A stretch of DNA of 17,125 nucleotides. Origin: Bryobacterales bacterium. Lineage in GTDB: Bacteria; Acidobacteriota; Terriglobia; Bryobacterales; Bryobacteraceae. Position 1 is the first letter of the stretch; the number at the start of each line of letters is the position of its first letter. The position numbers and the translations under genes were made by a program. Shown here piece after piece: positions 13,624-17,125 of this stretch. The stretch spans positions 1 to 17,125 of the forward strand of contig JAUZEU010000035.1 in assembly GCA_030838885.1 (NCBI GenBank). The letters are read 5' to 3'. Under the pieces are notes generated by a model that was given only the letters and a program-made list of their open reading frames with translations, had not been told where the DNA came from and did not search any database.

Positions 13624-16600
13624 ATGCTTCGTAGCATGAATCTTTGTCGTTCTCTCTTCGCTCTGCTTGCCGTTGCACTCACATCCGGCAGCGTCATTGC
13701 CCAAACCAGTTTCGGCCGGATCTCCGGCACCGTAACCGACCCCGGCGGCGCCTCCATACCGCACGTCAAGGTAACCATCCGTAACACCGATACCCAGAAC
13801 GTACGCACGGTCGAAACCGACGCGAACGGCTTTTTTGTCGTCACCGAACTTCCCATCGGACCCTACACCGCCGATGCTGAACAAGCCGGTTTCCAGCACC
13901 AGCAGCTCACTGGTCTTCACGTGGCTGCCGACGGCCGCCTCACCGCCGATTTCAAACTGGCCATCGGCGGCGTCTCCCAATCGATCGAAGTCGTAGCTTC
14001 GGCCGGTGAAACCCTCAACACGGTTTCCGGCGAGCTCTCCCGCGTGATCGACACGAAACAGGTGGAAAACCTCGCTCTTAACGGCGGCAATTATGTGGAG
14101 CTGATGACCCTGGTTCCAGGCGTCGTCGTCACCAATCCCGATCAGTTCAGCGTCACCACCAGCCTCTCCGCCACGAACCAAAGCACTAACGGCAACCGCA
14201 GCGATTCGCAGAACCTCACCGTCGACGGAGCTTTCAATCTGGTGGCCGGCTCCAATGGCAGCCTGATGAACAACGTGAACTCCAACTTCATTCAGGAAGT
14301 GAAAGTGCAGACGTCCAATGCTTCCGCTGAGTACGGCCGTACGTCGGGTGTCGCGTTCAACGTGGTCACGAAGAACGGCACCAACCAGATCCATGGCTCG
14401 GGCTTCGAAACCTTCCGGAATGACGTTCTGGACGCCCGCAGCGTCTTCTCCGTGCAGAAGACTAAGCTGCGCTACAACGACTTCGGCTACACAATCGGTG
14501 GGCCCATCAAAAAGGACAAGCTCTTTTTCTTCTGGGGTCAGGACTTCAAGCGCCTCCGCCAAAGCGCCAGTCCCTCCCGCGTGACCGTTCCTTCCACCGC
14601 GCTGCTGAATGGCAACTTCGCAGGCCAAGCCCAGTTGTTTTACCCGGGCACCAAGAACCCCATTCCCAATAACGACATCTCCTCGCTCATCACCCCCGCC
14701 GGTCGCACTATCGCGAAGGTTTACAGCATTCAGGAGGGCCTCGCGTCCAGCTTCATTGACACCGCAACGTCGAACAACGCGATCCTGCAGCCTGACAATC
14801 CGCTCAACTACCGCCAGCACCTGATCCGCATCGACTATCGTCTCAACGATAAGAACAGCATCTATGGCCGCTGGGTCTCCGATCGCAACACCCTGGTGGA
14901 CCCGTATGGCACTTTCTCGAACTCCAATCTGCCCACCACCCCCACCCTGCGCAGCCGACCGGGCGAGAGCTTTCTGATGGCTCACACCTGGCTTCCCGCG
15001 CCGAACGTCATCAACGAATTTCGTGTCAACGGCAGTTGGGCTTCGCAGAATATTCCGCCTTACGGCGAGAACTGGAAGCGCAGTACATACGGCTTCACCT
15101 TCCCCTACGCGTTCCCGAACGGAACCGGTAATTACCGGCAGGATGGCATTCCGGACGTGTCGATCACTGGCTACGCCAACTTCAAGGGCCCGGCTTTCGC
15201 TCTGCACTCCCCATCCACCGATATCCAACTCGCGGACAGTGTCTCCTGGGTGAAGAACAGCCACATCCTCAAAGGCGGCTTTGCCTACATTCGCGATCGC
15301 GTGGACCAGAACGGCCGGCCTGCCGATACCGGTAGTCTTACCTTCAATACCACCGGAAACAGCAATACCACAGGCAACGCTCTCGCAGATGCTCTGCTGG
15401 GCAACTTCCGCACCTACACCGAAGCCAGCGCGGACCCCACTGGCTTTTTCCGCTTCTCACAACCCGGCGCCTTCGTGCAGGACAACTGGCGTGTGAGCCG
15501 CACCCTCAACCTGGAACTGGGTCTGCGCTGGGAGCGGCTGGTGCCCTGGTACACCCAGGCCAACAATATGGCGAACTTCGTCCCGGCACTCTATAACCCC
15601 GCGAAGGCGGTCACCATCGATTCCGCAGGCCGTGTTGTGCCTGGTTCCGGCAACCTCTACAACGGGCTGATTATCGCGGGTACTGGCGTTCCGTCCAGCG
15701 AACAGGGCCGCGTACCCGGCAGCACGGGCGCGTTGTTTCAGCAGATCCCCACAGGCGCGCCGCGCGGTTTTTTCAACACTCAGAATGTCTGGTCACCACG
15801 TTTCGGCTTCGCCTGGTCCGTACTTCCGAAGACAGTAATCCGCGGTGGCTTCGGTGTGTTCTACGCCCGGCCCCAGGGAAACATGATCTTCTCCCAGGTG
15901 AACGTTCCGCCCATTCTGCAGACAGCGCAGCTTGAAAACGGCAACCTCTCGAACCCGGCCGGTGCTGCCGGGGTGCTCGCCCCCAACGGCAACCTGACCG
16001 CCATCGATCCGGCCGTGAAGAACGGCTACACCGAGCAGTTCAGCATGGGCGTTCAGCGCGAACTGACAAAAGGCATGTTCCTTGAAGTTTCCTATGTGGG
16101 CAATCTTGGCCGTCACCTGCTGCGCCAGCCGAACATCAACCAGATTCCGTTCGACCTGAATCTGGCCAACGTCTCGCTGCCCACCGCACAGCAATTGCCC
16201 AGTGTGGCGCTCTATCCCTTCAAGGGCTATTCGAATATCACTCAATACCGCAGCGACTCCACTTCGAACTACCACGCGCTGCAGACGTATCTCTCAAAGC
16301 GCGCTGGCAGCATTTTCTTCACCGTCAGTTACACCTGGTCTAAGGCGCTGGGCGATTCGAGCGCTCAGGGTGACAACCCGGAGAACTATCTCGACCGCCA
16401 CTACAGCTATGGTCCGCTCAGCTTCGACCGTCGTCATGCCTTCGTCGGAAGCTATGTTTGGTCGCTGCCCAAATTCCAGAGCTGGAACCCCATGCTTCGC
16501 ACTGTCATGGGCGAATGGCAGTTGAATGGCATCGTGCGGATGCAGTCCGGCCAGTACTACACCATTACCGGCACCACATCGACAGGCACCCGGCGGGCCG

Positions 16601-16938
16601 ATTATCTTGGTGGCGACGTTCTGGTCCCATCCTCCGATCGCAGCGTCAACTCCTGGATCAACAAGGCTGCATTCGCCATAGCTTCGAATGCTCGTTACGG
16701 CAATGCAGGTTCCGGAATCGTTCCCGGCCCGGGACTCCAGCTGTTCAACCTCTCCCTCGCCAAGAACTTCCGCGTGCGCGAGCGCTATAACCTGAGATTC
16801 CAGACGGATTTCTTCAACGCACTGAATGCCGTCAATCTCACCGGACTCGTTGTGAACGTCAGCGACAAAGCCTTCGGAACACTGGCCAGCGCCTACCCGC
16901 CCCGGAACATACAGATGCAACTGAAGCTCTCGTTCTGA
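13624..16938 (+). CDS. Oar-type TonB-dependent outer-membrane receptor
   Basis: 1104 residues from ATG 13624, preceded by CGGAAT; ATG at 13555 (longer) and 13636 (shorter) are alternatives. The signal peptide (MLRSMNLCRSLFALLAVALT...VIA) is cleaved near residue 26. A CarboxypepD_reg-like Ig domain covers about 31-115 (FGRISGTVTDPGGASIP, ETDANGFFVVTELPIGPYT). A plug-like domain follows (VIDTKQVENLALNGGNYVEL, NLTVDGAFN, then EVKVQTSNASAEYGRTSG and VAFNVVTKNGTNQIHGSG). The rest is barrel, with repeated strands such as DNWRVSRTLNLELGLRWE, SPRFGFAWSV and FLEVSYVGNLGRHLLRQPN, and ends NIQMQLKLSF with the terminal Phe usual for outer-membrane barrels. Such receptors are greatly expanded in Acidobacteria and take up oligosaccharides or other large substrates with TonB energy. 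I see no obvious TonB box. Ligand unknown; it appears monocistronic. Confidence 0.93.
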   Translation: MLRSMNLCRSLFALLAVALTSGSVIAQTSFGRISGTVTDPGGASIPHVKVTIRNTDTQNVRTVETDANGFFVVTELPIGPYTADAEQAGFQHQQLTGLHVAADGRLTADFKLAIGGVSQSIEVVASAGETLNTVSGELSRVIDTKQVENLALNGGNYVELMTLVPGVVVTNPDQFSVTTSLSATNQSTNGNRSDSQNLTVDGAFNLVAGSNGSLMNNVNSNFIQEVKVQTSNASAEYGRTSGVAFNVVTKNGTNQIHGSGFETFRNDVLDARSVFSVQKTKLRYNDFGYTIGGPIKKDKLFFFWGQDFKRLRQSASPSRVTVPSTALLNGNFAGQAQLFYPGTKNPIPNNDISSLITPAGRTIAKVYSIQEGLASSFIDTATSNNAILQPDNPLNYRQHLIRIDYRLNDKNSIYGRWVSDRNTLVDPYGTFSNSNLPTTPTLRSRPGESFLMAHTWLPAPNVINEFRVNGSWASQNIPPYGENWKRSTYGFTFPYAFPNGTGNYRQDGIPDVSITGYANFKGPAFALHSPSTDIQLADSVSWVKNSHILKGGFAYIRDRVDQNGRPADTGSLTFNTTGNSNTTGNALADALLGNFRTYTEASADPTGFFRFSQPGAFVQDNWRVSRTLNLELGLRWERLVPWYTQANNMANFVPALYNPAKAVTIDSAGRVVPGSGNLYNGLIIAGTGVPSSEQGRVPGSTGALFQQIPTGAPRGFFNTQNVWSPRFGFAWSVLPKTVIRGGFGVFYARPQGNMIFSQVNVPPILQTAQLENGNLSNPAGAAGVLAPNGNLTAIDPAVKNGYTEQFSMGVQRELTKGMFLEVSYVGNLGRHLLRQPNINQIPFDLNLANVSLPTAQQLPSVALYPFKGYSNITQYRSDSTSNYHALQTYLSKRAGSIFFTVSYTWSKALGDSSAQGDNPENYLDRHYSYGPLSFDRRHAFVGSYVWSLPKFQSWNPMLRTVMGEWQLNGIVRMQSGQYYTITGTTSTGTRRADYLGGDVLVPSSDRSVNSWINKAAFAIASNARYGNAGSGIVPGPGLQLFNLSLAKNFRVRERYNLRFQTDFFNALNAVNLTGLVVNVSDKAFGTLASAYPPRNIQMQLKLSF

Positions 16939-17125
16939 GGGCAGCTGTAAACACGTGATGACGGCTCGGCCAACTGGTTCGAGCCCCGGAGCTGTAGAAG
17001 AATTCGGGTCGTAAGTAGCTTTGGGACATCCATGATAAGTAATTGTCAAGAGGGAGACGGAGGTCCCCGGCCCTCTTTTTGAGAGGGTGATCCTGGTGAA
17101 ATCGTCAGCGAATTGCCCGCAGTGC
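16939..17125. other. Right-edge intergenic region
   Basis: Apart from the hairpins near 17048-17087 nothing firm is seen. The last 30 bases from GTG 17096 (or GTG 17087 in the same frame) stay open, reading VKSSANCPQC, with AGAGGG about eight bases upstream of 17096. This could be the start of a gene lying off the window but is too short to claim. Confidence 0.4.
17048..17080 (+). terminator. Probable terminator after the TonB-dependent receptor
   Basis: AAGAGGG (17048-17054) pairs with CCCTCTT (17071-17077), followed by more T; the 16-base loop could itself fold partly. It lies about 110 bases after the receptor stop. CCCTCT can instead pair with AGAGGG at 17082-17087, so two exclusive hairpins are possible. 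Confidence 0.5.

Noticed and set aside
13621..15264. Long minus-strand open frame of 547 codons inside the TonB-dependent receptor
   Set aside because: It mirrors the receptor's codon pattern, has no recognisable motifs and lies wholly within a gene of firm identity.
16961..17000. tRNA-like GGTTCGAGCCC segment resembling a T-loop
   Set aside because: The flanking bases do not form a T-stem, and no anticodon or acceptor stems can be drawn around it.

Overview
The window looks like a chromosomal segment of a GC-rich acidobacterium, most likely a Solibacter/Bryobacter-type organism. This is inferred from gene content only: a large Oar-type TonB-dependent receptor with an N-terminal carboxypeptidase-regulatory-like domain, the decayed start of a second one, a DUF1080 protein, a PEP-CTERM surface protein, and secreted proteins of a kind common in that phylum. 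I see no rRNA, tRNA, CRISPR array, transposase or integrase, and no sign of a recent mobile element.

Left part (1-2740). A gene fragment running off the left edge on the minus strand (probable ATP-grasp protein) is divergent from a NodB-type polysaccharide deacetylase. The deacetylase is convergent with a secreted protein carrying a phage-tail-fibre-like motif. Next comes a frameshifted remnant of a TonB-receptor N-terminus.

Middle-left (2838-7030, all minus strand). Reading in the direction of transcription: a Tat/Sec-exported DUF1080 protein, a membrane-anchored MutS-like ATPase, a small VOC/glyoxalase-fold protein, and a threonine-aldolase-like PLP enzyme with a Tat-type leader. The first three are spaced by 14-27 bases and probably form an operon.

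Middle-right (7055-10893) has a methylation theme. A CmoB-like (DUF1698-type) methyltransferase fused to two tandem beta-rich repeats is convergent with ahcY (S-adenosylhomocysteine hydrolase), with a strong bidirectional terminator between them. ahcY is divergent from an ArsR-type regulator fused to a SAM methyltransferase domain, the architecture of the SahR regulators. The 57-base shared promoter holds a 26-bp imperfect palindrome overlapping a perfect TATAAT box. The simplest reading is that the regulator senses SAH/SAM and controls ahcY and itself.

Right part (10971-17125). A 724-residue beta-helix-like PEP-CTERM protein overlaps by four bases (ATGA) a small membrane-anchored conserved protein. 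The Oar-type receptor follows, with a probable terminator near the right edge.

The most useful leads are the SahR-like/ahcY regulatory unit, the methyltransferase with duplicated C-terminal repeats, the secreted tail-fibre-motif protein and the membrane MutS-like operon.
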